Shown here: positions 50,953 to 63,286 of the stretch, piece by piece
How the letters are laid out: each line of letters opens with the position of its first letter
How positions within the stretch are numbered: position 1 is the stretch's first letter
From: Parasponia andersonii
Taxonomy: Eukaryota; Streptophyta; Magnoliopsida; Rosales; Cannabaceae
Direction of reading: 5' to 3'
DNA: 64,000 nt
Assembly (NCBI GenBank): GCA_002914805.1
Contig: JXTB01000471.1
Coordinates: 1-64,000 of the forward strand
Made by a program: the position numbers and the translations under genes
Notes under the pieces: model-generated
What the model saw: only the letters and a program-made list of their open reading frames with translations
Told to the model about the DNA's origin: nothing
The model's database searches: none

Positions 50953-53229
50953 ATAATCTCCCTCTTTTTGATGATGACAAACATTGATTTATGAGATAAA
51001 AGAAAATATGCAATAAGGATATTAAAGTATGAAATTTGATAAGTTTATCTTATTCCTTATCATATTTTATGCTCATCTCAAAATATACTTGAGAAAGTTA
51101 AAGGGACTTGCTCCCCCTTTTTTAACTCAATTATGCATCATAAGCATATTGTGAGAAAATTAGAAATGTGTGCTAAACAAAGTTGTCTCCTTTAAACTAT
51201 ACAAACTCATAAATAAATCTTTTCTCTTCATATTCATAAATTAATATTATTCTCCCCCTTTTGACATCATTAAAAAGATAGAGACAAATATCAAACTAGA
51301 TATTGCATAAAAACCAATTTATCTTTAAAATAAGATTCTTCCCATATGAATTCACTATACTACTTTCTCCATTTGAATTCATGACAAAAGTATATAAAAG
51401 AGTAATAAACAAAAGTATATAAAAGAGTAATACTCAAAAAAATTTCTCTCCATGTAAAAAATAAGATGACAAGTTAAACAATAAGGAGATATGGAGGAAA
51501 CTATGATTGAACAATCTTCAAAATAAGAATAACAATGTCAAACATAAGATTAAACAACAATGTGATGCCAATGAGTATAAGAAGTATAGCATATTCCAAG
51601 TAGAGAAGTTTCATCACCTCAAGATCACGAAAGCTTTAAATATTTCACTTGTTGACAATATATTTCTCCAAGTGTAATCATCACAAAGCATAGAGGAGAA
51701 ATTAAAATCATTTATGCACAAAAGTGAAAGAATTTCCTTTCCTTCATTTTCATCAAATTATAGAGAGCAAAAAATTCATAGAAAAATGATAATGATGAAT
51801 TTAGCACAAGTAATCATAAATATGCTCCCCCTCAATATATGAATCATGATCAAAATATCAATAGTCGAAGTAAGAAAAGATCAATCATATATGAGAGACA
51901 TCAATTATGGATACCAATTATTTTTGAAAATAATTACCAATTATATTTGAAGAAATATAACAACCAAGTTTGATGCTAATTAAAAGTATGCCAATAGATA
52001 CCAATTATATGTTGAAAAATTATACCAAGTAAAATAATAAATCAAAGATAAAATGACTAACTTGATACCAATTAAAATAATTTTAAATCAAAAACATATT
52101 CTTCTTCTCCTTTTGATATCATTAAAAAGTTGCGTAAATATGAAGGATAAGATTGATACAAATTAACAAATGTAAAGTAAAAATATAAATAAGCAACAAA
52201 TAACAAGTATCCAATCCAAACATTTTATGTTATCTAAATTTAAACAACTATAAGAAACCGATATTCAGAAAAGATAAAACATAACAAAGCATGTTGTGAA
52301 AGCTAATGAGAATCTTATATGTGATATTCATAAAAAAAAATTGTTCCAAACAAAAATCATGCGTAAAAATACAAAATGATAAAGTTACAAAGTGTAAACA
52401 TTAGATTCAAGTAATGCATCATTTTGAGTTCAAACACAATACCAATATAGATAAAATAATTCAATTAATTCTGCATGGTATCTGTCATATAAAAACTATC
52501 AAGCACTTGCATAAATATAAGAGTTTAAGTATTATACATTGTGCAAGCAATTTGAATCATGTATGAACAATTTATAAATCAAATAAAATCATCCATATCA
52601 TTATTCCAAAAGCTCTTCATCTTCTTTGTGTTGAGGTTGGACTCAATCATCATCTTTAATTTTTTGTTAAGATCTAATCATTCAAGCATAATACCATACT
52701 AACAACAACATTATCTATGCTTTTCTCCTTGAAGGAGTTGTTAGTTTCATCAAATGTCATATGTATAGATATATCTACTACTTAGTTTTTTTGTTGAAAA
52801 ACTCTCTTTATGCATAAGTAGTAGTAAAGTAACTAGGAAATGTTCCAATGTTGGATTTTGAATCAAAAATTTCAAATAGCCTTTGGTATTTTAAAAAAAA
52901 TATTTGTATTCAAAGACTCTAAAAATATCCAATATTGGGTTTTTGATTATTTCGAAACTCATAATGGTATTTTATTCAAAATAAGTTTAATTAAAACACG
53001 GTTTAAAACATAACAAATAGTGTTGACGATTTTGGCCTAAAAGTATTTTAGTAAAACATTTGCATTCAACATAATCAAGGCCATTTTGAAACCAATAAAG
53101 AAAATCATGTAAATTTTTTTGAAATATTATCAATTAACTCAAAAGCATAATATTTTTCAAAAAACAATTAACATAATTTCTAAAGTGACATGCTTTACAA
53201 ATCTTATATAAAAAAAATTAGACTAGGTA
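50953..53229 (-). other. Interior of the SIRE-like element without recognised coding sequence
   Basis: AT-rich, with the untranslated character typical of the 3' interior of these elements. A minus-strand CATCATCAAAAAGAGGGAGA motif lies at the LTR junction. No domain was recognised. Confidence 0.6.
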
Positions 53230-54958
53230 AGCCATAACAAGATTCCTTTACTAAAGTTTTGAAAATATAACCATACTAGCATGTCCAAATCTTAAATTCC
53301 AAAAGCAAAAGACAATTTTTTTTAATCAAAAGATATACTCTCATTTGTTCAAAATTTCAAATTGAATATTTGAAAGAATAAAACAAACTTCAAAAACCTA
53401 ATCAAATGATTGACAAGAATTAAGCATAATATGTTTCTAGTAAGACATTTTTAAATATAAGCAAAGAATTGTTACCGATATTACTTCTGCCAATAATTTT
53501 ACTTTTTGTATTGTCTCTAAAAATGAAATATCCACCATCATTTCCTTGTGAAAGTTGAGAGCTTAGTGTTGAAGTTATTGGTCAAGTTCTTGAAGCACCT
53601 ACTTTCTTACTTGTTCCTATAAGAAAGATTCAAGTATGGATTTTCGGTACCCACATAACTTTTGATCCTTGGGGGTTAGTCTTTAAACTCTTTGGTACCC
53701 AAGCTAGTTTTCCATCAAAATATGCATTTTTCTTTACAAAGCATGAAAAACTAGTATGTCTATCTTGATTGCAATAAGTGCAAGTGTGCTTTGTGTCACT
53801 TGTACTAGCATTCACAAAATAGTTCTTGAGGTATTTTTGTTTTATAGAAGATTTGTACCTAATACCTCTTTTGTCAAAAACACATTTTTGTCCATCAAGT
53901 ATTAAATCAAAATTTTTCTTTCCATTGGTGAACTTGTTGACAATGTTGGTCAAGTCAAAAATCTTGTCATTTAAGGAAGTGTTTTCTTTTGACAAAATAT
54001 CACAAGTACTACAAGGCAATTTCACTTTCTTTCCTCTAGTAATCTCTTTAACTATTTTTGACAAACTAAGAATTTTCTTTTTGAGAGCATTGTTCTTAAA
54101 AATGAGTTTTTCATAATTTTTGTGTAAATCATTGAAATCGCTCAACAAGTTTTCATATGATAAATCACAATCACTATCATTAAACTCACTACTAGTATCA
54201 CTAACATCATGAAATTACTATTAGGTTCAAGTGAGCTTACCTCATTTTCTATTGCCATGAAGCACATGTTGTCTTCTTGATCTCCTTCATTACTTTCTTT
54301 CATCAAGATCTCATGTGTCATGAGTGAACCCATGAGTTCTTCTAGAGGAAGTTTGGTGAGATCTCTAGCTTCTTGAATTGCCATTATTTTGCTTAGATAC
54401 GCTTTAGGAAGTCTCCTAAGTACTTTATTCACCAAATCTATGTTAGAGAACGATTTTCCAAGAGCATTAAGAGAGTTAATAATAATAGTGAATCTAGTAA
54501 ACATTTGATCAATAGTCTCATCTTTATGCATCTTGAATAATTCATATTGGCGTGTAAGAATATTGATTTTCGTCTCTTTCATAGAATTTGTGCCTTGATA
54601 TGAAACTTTAAGCATATTCCACATTTCATGAGTATTTGTGGCTTTTTCAACATTATTCAATATATGTTTATCCATACCACAAATCAAAATATGCATAACT
54701 CTACCGTTTTTTGAAAATGCAATTTTATCATTTACATCATATTCATCAATTTCTTTATCAACAAATTTATCATCAACCTTTTCCTTAAAATCAAATGGAC
54801 CTTTAGTAACAATATACCATAAATCAAAATCTAAAGATTGTAGATATGTAAGCATCCTATTTTTCCAATAATTAAAATCAGTTCCATTACAAAATGGTGG
54901 TCTAGTAGTTGAATACCCCTCATATGAAAAGTTTTAAAAATTGTTTGGGTTCGCCATC
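53230..54958 (-). mobile_element. SIRE-like element: gag region and protease/pre-integrase remnant
   Basis: The gag start lies near 54958 (MANPNN). The UBN2-type capsid domain spans about 54855-54230 (ILTRQYELFKMHKDETIDQM; LPLEELMGSLMTHEI). A Lys/Asn-rich second part (54148-53630) has a CTYCNQDRHTSFSC zinc-knuckle-like motif. Further on, KSKIIGRSNIGNNS resembles the start of Copia pol. It is broken in a few places. Confidence 0.8.
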
Positions 54959-55007
54959 TCAAGATGGTTAAGTCTTTTAAAATTGAGCACTAAGCTCTGA
55001 TACTAAT

Positions 55008-56672
55008 TGTTATCAAAAGAATAGCTAACCCAAGAGGGGGGTGAATTGGGTTTGTAAGACTTTTACAAACTTTTTGAATAAAGTAACAAGAATGAGTAAA
55101 TGATGAATGAGACAAGTAAAAATAACAAATAAATAAGCACAACATCAAAGTAAATAGATTAAAGAGATAGGGATAGAGAGATGCAAATGCTATTTTTATG
55201 AGGTTCGACAAACACGACGGTTTGCCTACGTCCCCAGCTCTCCGCAACTTGTTTAGACCTTTCCACTATCGGATCAAAATTACGGGCTTGACTGACTCCT
55301 TGTACAATCCGGAGTGATTTCTTCTTAGGCACATCCATGCCTTTACAATAGTCTTGAATCCAGCTCTATTACGCCTAACCACGGATTGTTTAGAATCCGG
55401 TGTCAACCTCACTTATACCGATTGTTTAGACAATAGTACCAATCTCACCAACTCATAGATTGTTTATGACTCCAGTGGCAACCTCACCTAAATCGAGTTG
55501 TTTATGAATTCGGTGCCAACATCACCTCATACTCAATAGTTTTTCAATAAACAAGATTGAATACTCACTTATAAATTCTCCTCACAAAGTAATTAATACA
55601 ATTTTGGCTTAGGAGATTTGAGAACAATGCACTATAGATGCTTTAAGATTGATTCAATATAATTTGAAAGTGTAATTGATGTGAAAATAGGCTAAGACAC
55701 TTTAACAGTAAATGAATATCAATTTAAGTTCATGCTTTTATCTTAAATGCTATCAAATGAAGCTCTATATATAGATATCCAAGAAAACTAGCCATTTATA
55801 ATCGTTATCAGCTTTCTGCCAAATATTTGGTCGACCAAAATTAATGCTGGTCGACCAAAAATATAGCTATTAGAGTTTGACATATCAGTTCAGCTCCAAC
55901 GGTTATTTCTGGTCACTGGTCTAAACAGTGGTCGACCAAAATCACTATTATTTTGGTCGACCAAAATCATAGTTTGGTTATATTTCAGATTCTGACAGAA
56001 TTTTGGCATTTTTCAAATTTTAACAGCTTTTGGCGGTTTTCCAAAACTAACTTCTAAACTTGTTTGAAACGCTTTAAAAATATTAGAAATCAATTTTAAA
56101 AGAATATTTTGGCTATTACAAACTTATTTTAGTTTCACAGAGATATTTAACAATAATTTAGAAAGTGTTCATCCTAAAACATATTCTTGTTTGTAAATAG
56201 AAAATCTTCTTTTAGCCTATTTCAAATAATCATGATTTCAAATATATTTACAACTTATTTAAACTTAAGAAATCATGTTTTAAAGAATATTTTCCCATTC
56301 AAAGAGATCATTATTTTCCATTTTCAAACTTCTATGATAAAATAACCATTTTAAGCTTAAGATAGTTTAAAAACTCTTTTGAAAAGTATGAGCCAATGCA
56401 AAGAGTATTTATGTGCAATGAACTAAATCAAATACAAGACTAAGTATGAATATACCCTATCTAGACACGACCTTATATCTTGATTTTTCATCTTTAAGCT
56501 TGATTCTAATATGTCCATATGCATCCATCTTCAAGCTTGATTCTTTGATTTACTTGAGATAGAAGTTTAATACCATTTCACTACACACTCAAGTTAAATC
56601 ATTAGTACTAAATTAAATGTTTGTTATCTTCAAAATAAGAGTAGGTAAGATTGAAATCTTAATTTCCTAACA
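55008..56672 (-). repeat. 5' LTR of the SIRE-like element
   Basis: A 1665 bp repeat. It contains the conserved stretch GAGGTTCGACAAACACGACG and Cys-poor tandem themes such as GGTTGTTTATGA..CCGGTG-type units near 55380-55520. Confidence 0.9.
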
Positions 56673-56677
56673 AATTT

Positions 56678-57220
56678 TTCTTAGATACAATCACCTATAA
56701 TTATTGCACTTGTATGTCTGTTTTCAGCACTTCTGTAATTCAATGAACATGTATGAATTCTCTGGTGTTTGACAACTCTAAACATCTCAGTGTCCTCTAA
56801 TTTCCTTGCATGTAAATACCAATTATAATTTTTTATCAATATAACTTGCCCAAAACACTTTTGTACATAACTTATCAACCCTATATTCAAAATGTTTCCT
56901 CGTAGAAATTGTAGCAAGAAAGCTTTGTAGTGTTTTCTTATTTGGGAAAATGAGATTCACTCTCAAGTCTTTAATGTTCATATTTGGCAGCACATGTATA
57001 GGTGACTAAACTTCTTTACTTGATTCTCCAATTTCAATATTTGAAGACATTCTTGAACTTTTGACATACTCACTGCTTCTTTCACTAACCATAGAAGTAA
57101 CTTTCTTAACCAATGTTGATGTACTACACATTCCTTTTTGCTTGGCAGATGATCCCAACTTGTCTTCCATTTCAATTTTAAGTGGACAATTCTTGTACTC
57201 TTTTTCATTCTTGATCAAAA
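56678..57220 (-). pseudogene. MULE transposase, N-terminal part
   Basis: The minus strand reads ARKLEDTEMFRVVKHQRIHT and then a SAIIIGDCI segment up to the Copia insertion, matching the DNA-binding N-terminal domain of plant MULE transposases. A Ser/Lys-rich stretch (57218-57006; KNEKEYKNCPLKIEMEDKLG) precedes it, in a frame differing from the next piece. It continues at 49388 on the other side of the insertion. Confidence 0.75.
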
Positions 57221-57598
57221 CATATACACAACTAAATTATTGTCATTTTCTACTATCATTCCTTTACTTGTTTGCATCAAATGAAACTTTAAGTGAAATA
57301 GCACATGGATGCAAACTAAGATCGTTGTATACCTTCTCTTTCAATTCCTCAAATTTAATATCTTCTTATACCAAAAAAATTTTAACTTTATGATCCATGT
57401 ATTTATTCTTTGTAGTCCATCTTCCATTATAAGCAATAATAAGTGTACTTTTGTCTATATCTGCAATTAATATAATCCAAAGATGAATTTTACTAACTAT
57501 TTAAACAACTTTCTTAAAAATAAACTAATCCAATATTTCAAAATAAAGACAACTAATACATAAATGTAAACAACTAGTTTAATTTAGAAATCTGCTTT
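57221..57598. other. MULE 5' region of the transposase gene
   Basis: AT-rich sequence with possible further N-terminal exons on the minus strand near 57400-57240 (NIKFEELKEKVYNDLSLHP-like). It contains TTGTTTACA-type motifs near 57565. Confidence 0.4.
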
Positions 57599-58090
57599 AG
57601 TTATAATTAACTTTTTTTTCCTGATAGCTATAAATAAGAAGTTTTAACCTCTATTAGAGAGACAAAAATGTAATCACCTATTTTCAGAAGTAATAGTAAA
57701 CAACTTGTTCACATTTAAGCTTAAAAAGATCTTAAACTATAAATAACTGCTATAATTTATAGATTTATTTTGGCTATAATTAACCTTTTTTTTCGATAAC
57801 TGTAAACAAGAACTTTCAGCCTCTATTAGAAAGACAAAAATATAACTAACTGGTATTGGAAGTAATAGTAAACAACTTGTTCATATCTATGCTTAAAAAA
57901 AAACTAAACTGTAAGCAACTGCTATAATTTATAGATTTGCTTCAGTGCTTTGGCTATAATTGACTTTTTTTCGATAACTGTAAACCAGAAGTTTCAACCT
58001 CTATTAGAGAAACAAAAATATAATCAACTAGTTTTAGAAGTAACAGTTAACAACTTGTTCACGTCTATACTTAAAAAGAACATAAACTGT
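57599..58090. repeat. Tandem array in the MULE subterminal region, period about 175-180 bp
   Basis: Nearly three units. Landmarks GCTATAATTAAC/GTTATAATTAAC at about 57601, 57774 and 57954 and CTCTATTAGAGAGACAAAAA at about 57642, 57820 and 57999 recur in order. Each unit ends with GTAAACAACTTGTTCA-type sequence. Confidence 0.8.
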
Positions 58091-58600
58091 AAATCACTAG
58101 TTTACATTTGTATCTAAGTTTATATACGTATCAATTCTATTATTCATTCGTATAGGAAATAAAACCTAATTAATAGTAAAATCGCTCAATGTTTACATCC
58201 ATTAATATAATTGTAAACTATCAAAAGAAATGTAAAAATTTATAAGAAATATTTCTTCATAATTAAGTCACTCTCTCTTTTTCTCTCTAAAGATGCAATG
58301 AAGATGACGAAAAGCTTACATTAATCTATCATGGCCAATTTTGTGCCTAAATATTTAACAATAACTTCAATTCTAAACTTTATCAGTAAAAGTGTCTTCA
58401 GTAGGTTGTTCTTTTCCGATAAATTGATCACGAAACCTACTCCGAATTGATTTATTCAACGAAGACGACGATTAGATAGAGAATAGAGTCTTGCAATTTT
58501 AGAGAGAAAGGAAAGCGTTCGGCTATTTTTAAAGAAAAAATAGAGAAACTTCTCCATGAAAAGGCTGATCGTTTATTTTTAAGAATAATTTAGATAGTTT

Positions 58601-59166
58601 ACAAATAAAAAAGATACGAGTAGAAGATTAAAAAAAAAACGAGTAATCATGTTTAACGAAGGATAACTGCCAAATTCCCCCCTAATATCTCAATCACTCT
58701 TTCTTTAAAATAAGCCCATCAATCATCATATCAAATCCTAATCATCTTAATGATGCTATCTTTTGGAATGGTCGACTATTATATGTGACATGCCAACTAC
58801 TAAGACACACAAAAATAATTAAAATATTCCTACAAAAATAAACGATTAAAATAAGGAGAAGGAAAAAAAATGTTTAAAAAGAAAAAAAGTTTCTTTCTTT
58901 CTTTCTTTTTATTCTTTTGTTTACACTTTTGATAGAGACAAAAAAAAAAAATGTAAGAAATGTAAGAGAGTTATAAAGGAGAAAAAAGGAGAGATTTTTT
59001 TATACAAGAAATTTTCTGGTTTCTTACGGATTGGGGATACCCAAACCCGACCCCAACCCACCCGACAAGGGTTTTAATCAAGTTCTAATATTAAACGCAT
59101 GAAAAATCTCAACGTTTTGATTCGAACAACTAAGCTGAGAAACCATTGGTTTGTGGTCCAGGGGTC
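58601..59166. other. Interval between MULE and WRKY gene, including WRKY 3' UTR
   Basis: AT-rich with a short (TTTC)n tract near 58892-58908. About the last 100 bp before 59167 are probably WRKY 3' untranslated sequence (minus strand). No other gene is seen. Confidence 0.5.
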
Positions 59167-60803
59167 CTATCCTGTACTTCCACAGCAGGGAACCGCGCTC
59201 AAGCTACACCTACGGCTCTGCTCGTCCGGTTCCACTATCCTCCGCCGGAACACCACCGAGCACTCCGGCAACTCTCCCAGATCGGCGAACAGAGACTCGT
59301 CCTCGCCACTTACCGCCGTCGAAACGTCGCCGTCCGCGTAGCCACCTCCTCCTCCCTCGAAAATCGGGCTCTCCAGTGCGACCGCCGTCGAGACGACGTC
59401 GTCGTCGTCGAACCACTGGTGGTGTCGGTGGTAGCCGCAGCCGATGAGCAGCACCTCCGATCCGTCGCTGAGCTCGAGGTCGGTTTGGCCGGAGAAGACC
59501 GCGATCTCCTTGTCCGGGACTTCGTCGGCGCCGGAGTTGGCTGACGTGGCAGCTGTAGCGGCTGAGGCGGCGGCACTGGCGGCTGCTGCAGCAGTAGTGG
59601 ATGAGTGTGATTTGGTGGGGATCGGATGGTTGTGGTCACAAGCGTAGGTGATTATGAGCGTTGTGGGATCCACACGGCTTCTCTCCACTTGTTTTCTCGC
59701 CGGGCACCCCTTGGAACTACTACATCGATAATATCCCCTGTAAAAGAAAATATATATATATATATATGTAATAATTAAAGAAAATTATGAAAAAGAAATA
59801 AATATTAAAAATATTAAATGTCTTTTTAATTAGGGAGGATAATCCAAACTGGGGAAGTTAGTACTCCACAACAGTTAATAAGTAGTACAACCAACCATTG
59901 CGCGTGGTTCCCACACTCGACATTTATCTATATAATTTGGGGGATTGGGTTTGGACTGGAGGCGTTGTCTTTTCCTAAATTTCTACACGTGAAAATTGGG
60001 GGGCGAACAAGATTCGGTGGCGTAATGTCGTTTGGGAAGGAGCGTTATTCACACACGTTGCGTTGGAGAGTGGAATACATGCAACGCTGCCAACAACTCC
60101 TCTCAAGCGCATTTTAGCAGAGCCGCCCCCAAACAGATACGGACGCCTCCCTAAACTAACCCCCTGGGTGGTGTCTGTACTAAACAATGAAAATCCAAAA
60201 ACCAGATCGCTCAAAACTCGCCGTGACACACATTCCCGGCGGAGATTATAAACGCAAGCGTTAACGTGCGCCGGAGCACCCGGCTCAAGTTAGCACGCAT
60301 CGTTATTTGGAATTTTTTTTTTTTTTTTCAATTCAAGCAGGGAAAAAAAATGGATAAAACTTAGTGGAGCTGTTAAAAATAAATTATAAGTAGCAAAAAA
60401 TCAGAATCCATACCTGGGATAAGGGGATCCCTTAATGGGCTTTTGGCCATACTTCCTCCAGGCCCACGAATCGGACGGCGGATACGCCTCCCCTTTACTC
60501 TTAGATCCCTCAATATCACCGATCGGCACTAACACAACCCGTTTCTGCACTCCCCTTTTACTGACCACGTTTTCAGAAACCACCCCAAAAGGATCAATTT
60601 CCCAAAAGCTTTTTCACAAAATAAAATTAAAAAAAAATTCGTAAGGACCAAGTGGCTAACCTTTTCTTGGGTGATGGCTCAAACGTGGTCGTCGTTTTGA
60701 CCATGTCGTCCCCAGAGGAGGGCGAGTCCGGGCCATTTTCCGACATGGGTTCGGCGTCTTCTGGGTCCTTAAGAAATGGGTTGGTATGAAATCGACGGTC
60801 CAT
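59167..60803 (-). CDS. Group IIe WRKY transcription factor (WRKY65/69-like)
   Basis: Three exons on the minus strand: 60803-60661, 60560-60414 and 59737-59167, giving 286 aa. WRKY proteins are nuclear factors that bind W-box DNA (TTGAC). The domain shows WRKYGQK (residues 82-88) and zinc ligands C102, C108, H132 and H134. The second intron falls after SPYPR, the conserved R-type position. Before the domain is a basic stretch ([16 protein letters not shown]); after it are an Ala-rich run and an acidic region with DDDD, a possible activation surface. [12 protein letters not shown] and HNHP point to group IIe near WRKY65/69. The first intron acceptor was chosen at 60561 because it gives a 100 bp intron and the family sequence [10 protein letters not shown]. 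An in-frame alternative at 60609 would add 16 residues. The gene looks intact. The start is the ATG at 60801-60803. Confidence 0.9.
59738..60413 (-). other. WRKY intron 2
   Basis: A 676 bp GT-AG intron (GTATGG...TTACAG). It has a TA tract (59752-59768) and a GC-richer patch (about 59990-60300) with accidental open frames but no recognised domain. Confidence 0.85.
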
Positions 60804-61010
60804 GATCAGGAACTACTGATCACGTACGTGAATCTGGACCCTTGATTTTATTTTATTTTATTTTCGCTATTTTGGGGTTAGCGTGGAAAATGAAAAAGAG
60901 ATAGATTGGGAAGAGGAGAGAGTGAGAGGGGTGGGGGAAGCAGCAGGAGAAGGAGAAGGAGAAGGAGACGGAGGCCGGGGGGCTTAATATGGGCCGTCAT
61001 GTTGACAGAT
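60804..61010 (-). promoter_or_regulatory. Putative WRKY 5' leader and promoter
   Basis: Directly upstream of the ATG is a palindromic CACGTACGTG (about 60823-60832), a G-box-like core. Further upstream lie the purine tracts GAAGGAGAAGGAGAAGG (60948-60975) and GAGAGAGTGAGAGG, which read as CT-rich leader on the minus strand. The transcription start is not determined. Confidence 0.45.
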
Positions 61011-62116
61011 AGATAAGTGTGTTGTTTATTAGGGACGTGCAAGCAAATACCCATTAAAATATATATATATATATATATATATATAACTTAGTTTATGATT
61101 TAAACGAGGGGTGGATAATGTGGGACTCGGCCTAGGTTAAGGTGTTAATGAATTCTCTTATTATTGGATCAGGCATAAACGTTCCAAACCAAGTGGGACT
61201 TTACTTAATAAAGAAGAAAGAAAAACAAAAATCAAGTTGGAGGTAGTCATTAATTATATAGGTATTCTATGGGCTAGACTGATGGTAGTATATATATATA
61301 TATATATACATAGATATGACTTTATAGAGTTGGTCTTGGCAAGACTAATGAACTATATAGTACTAGCTAGCTTGGACTTTCGAATATTTCACTCTCCTCT
61401 CAAGAATCAAGATTTTTATGGACTTCAGATTTAAAAGGAACCAAGACGAATGGAAATTGATAGGAAATGAACAATTATACATAGGAATATTATTGTATAA
61501 ATAATGGCCCTGTGATTGTGTGATTCATATACATATGAGGATGGTTTGAAGCTCTCGTATGAATTGATCATGTAGAGAGAATATTATTGTAGAGGTTGTT
61601 AATATCAACTCGTGTACTTAAAATCATTTTGTTAATTACTGTACAAACGTTATGCTTTTGCAAAACCAATATATACAAAGCTAGCTAGCTACATGTTAAA
61701 CTTTTCAAAGATGGGAAACTATGGATAATTTATTTATTCTTTGTTGATTTATTGTTTGCATGTTTCTCCGTTTAGCAGCCAGAGGGGAATAATTAGAAGG
61801 TATATGCCTTATGGCCTTTTTTCAATGGACCTACAATATTCAGCGAAATCATAAAACAAAGTAATAAAGAAAAGCAATAAAATTGTTATGGAAAAAAAAG
61901 AATGTAAAGAAAAATGTTATTATAAGGGGGACTCCTGGCTTTGAAACAGTTGCCCCTGTGATTCCTTGTAACTTGGACGTTTTTTTTTTTTTTCCCCATT
62001 TTTTTTCGTGCATGGATTCCTTTTTTAGATCAATTCTTTATTCATGTCCAAGGTTTCCATTGATGAAACAACATTGAAAAATAGCAAATTAATGAATCAA
62101 TATATGGCAATATTCC

Positions 62117-62119
<3 letters not shown>

Positions 62120-62179
<60 letters not shown>

Positions 62180-62180
62180 A
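62120..62180. repeat. Compound microsatellite (CT)n(AT)n
   Basis: About 20 CT units run directly into about 10 AT units. Confidence 0.95.
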
Positions 62181-63200
62181 ATTTGTCCTCCTCGCAAGAA
62201 ACAGTAGGAATCCCATTTGTCGGCTTCTCATACATTACACATATATATATATATATATTCAATTATTCATATGCTAAACACTGTATCATTTATATGTGTA
62301 CTTTTGCTCGGAATTGGTCTTATTCCACTTTATAGTAACATATAGCAGCATGGATGTAAATTTGCACAAAACTAATGTAATTACGCACGAAAAATTTATT
62401 AATAGGCGGTGACAAAATTAAACAACAATACACATGTAAGATCATACGTAATTAATGCAATTTTGTAACATAATGAAGTAATACTAACCAATTTGTATCT
62501 ATTTAAGTTATTTCAATGCGTAATTAGATACATGCTATGTGCTACTAATCTTATGTGAGAAATTTGTATGATCAGTGCATACAGGATTCAAGGAGAAAGC
62601 ACTACTCTATATATATTAAAAAAAAAACACAATTTAATACCGATGAACTATATACATACAAGAAGCCACGTATCTTTAGATGATGATATTTGAATTAATG
62701 AGCCCAACTAATTAAGCTTTTAATCAAAAAGTGTGGCAGAATTTCTATGAACATTTATCCTACCTTTATAGATGTGTTCTAGCTAGAAGCAAATCAGGGT
62801 TTATGTGTATATTGTAAAAAGACTTTATATAAGTAACAACAAAATACGATTTATTTTTTTTTTTGACATTCGAGTGGGAAAGAAAGAACTATATTGGAGC
62901 ACGCTAAGCCTGCTAACACAACAAAATACGAATTCTTATCCTTCAGAGAAAAGTAAAATAGAATAAACAATAAAATAGAATAAAAACTAACTTTTCTATT
63001 TTTTCAATTTCATATTGAATCTGTTTTTATCCCAATCCCAAGGGAGTCTATTAACTATCGGGGAAAAAATGAAATTGAGCCTGTGGCCCCGCGGCCAGCT
63101 TTATTTGGGACGTGTTTATGATTTAAATAAGGTTTATTTTTTAATTTAGGAGTACTAATTTTCAAATGTTTATTTTAACAAAAAAAAAATCCCATTAACA

Positions 63201-63286
63201 CCGAGATTATTTATGTTATGTTAAGAAAAATAACCTCTAATTTGTAGTATCAATTATTCTTCTTAGCATAACATAAATAATCTCGG
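63201..63286. repeat. Short near-perfect hairpin
   Basis: Arms 63201-63230 and 63257-63286 are 30-base inverted repeats (CCGAGATTATTTATGTTATG and its complement) with about two mismatches and a 26-base loop. It could be a small MITE or the fold-back of a small RNA. Confidence 0.8.

Larger units (their letters stand above)
49389..56672 (-). mobile_element. SIRE-like Ty1/Copia element with gag but little pol (fossil)
   Basis: A 7.3 kb element on the minus strand, inserted in the MULE transposase. LTRs are 49389-50952 and 55008-56672, each TG...CA. The primer-binding site (TAGTATCAGAGC on the minus strand) is left of 55008. The purine tract (AAAAAGAGGGAGATTAT) is right of 50952. The 5-bp target repeat AATTT is perfect (49384-49388; 56673-56677). 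The 4.1 kb interior holds gag (about 54955-53630, with a zinc knuckle) and a remnant resembling protease/pre-integrase (about 53600-53230). No RT or integrase is seen. LTRs differ at roughly 7-8% by eye, suggesting a few million years. It could only have moved with help from a fuller relative. Confidence 0.88.
41938..58600. mobile_element. Ulp1-bearing Mutator-like element (MULE), decayed, limits approximate
   Basis: A region with two converging genes typical of plant Mutator-like elements that carry a Ulp1-type protease (Kaonashi/KI-MULE group). One is a DUF1985/Ulp1 gene on the plus strand (42801-46250), the other a MULE transposase on the minus strand (47050-49388 plus 56678-57220). A 7.3 kb Copia element (49389-56672) splits the transposase, so the element was about 9.4 kb before. 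The motif TTGTTTACA and its complement recur across introns and subterminal sequence on both sides, tying the two halves together. The outer ends were not proven and no target duplication was found. Both genes are broken, so it cannot move itself. Confidence 0.75.

Noticed and set aside
59146-59647. Plus-strand frames over WRKY exon 3
   Set aside because: They are the complement of the Ala/acid-rich WRKY C-terminus; the WRKY frame on the minus strand explains the sequence.
59975-60229. Minus-strand frame of 84 codons in WRKY intron 2
   Set aside because: It lies wholly in an intron with good GT-AG borders and has no recognised domain.
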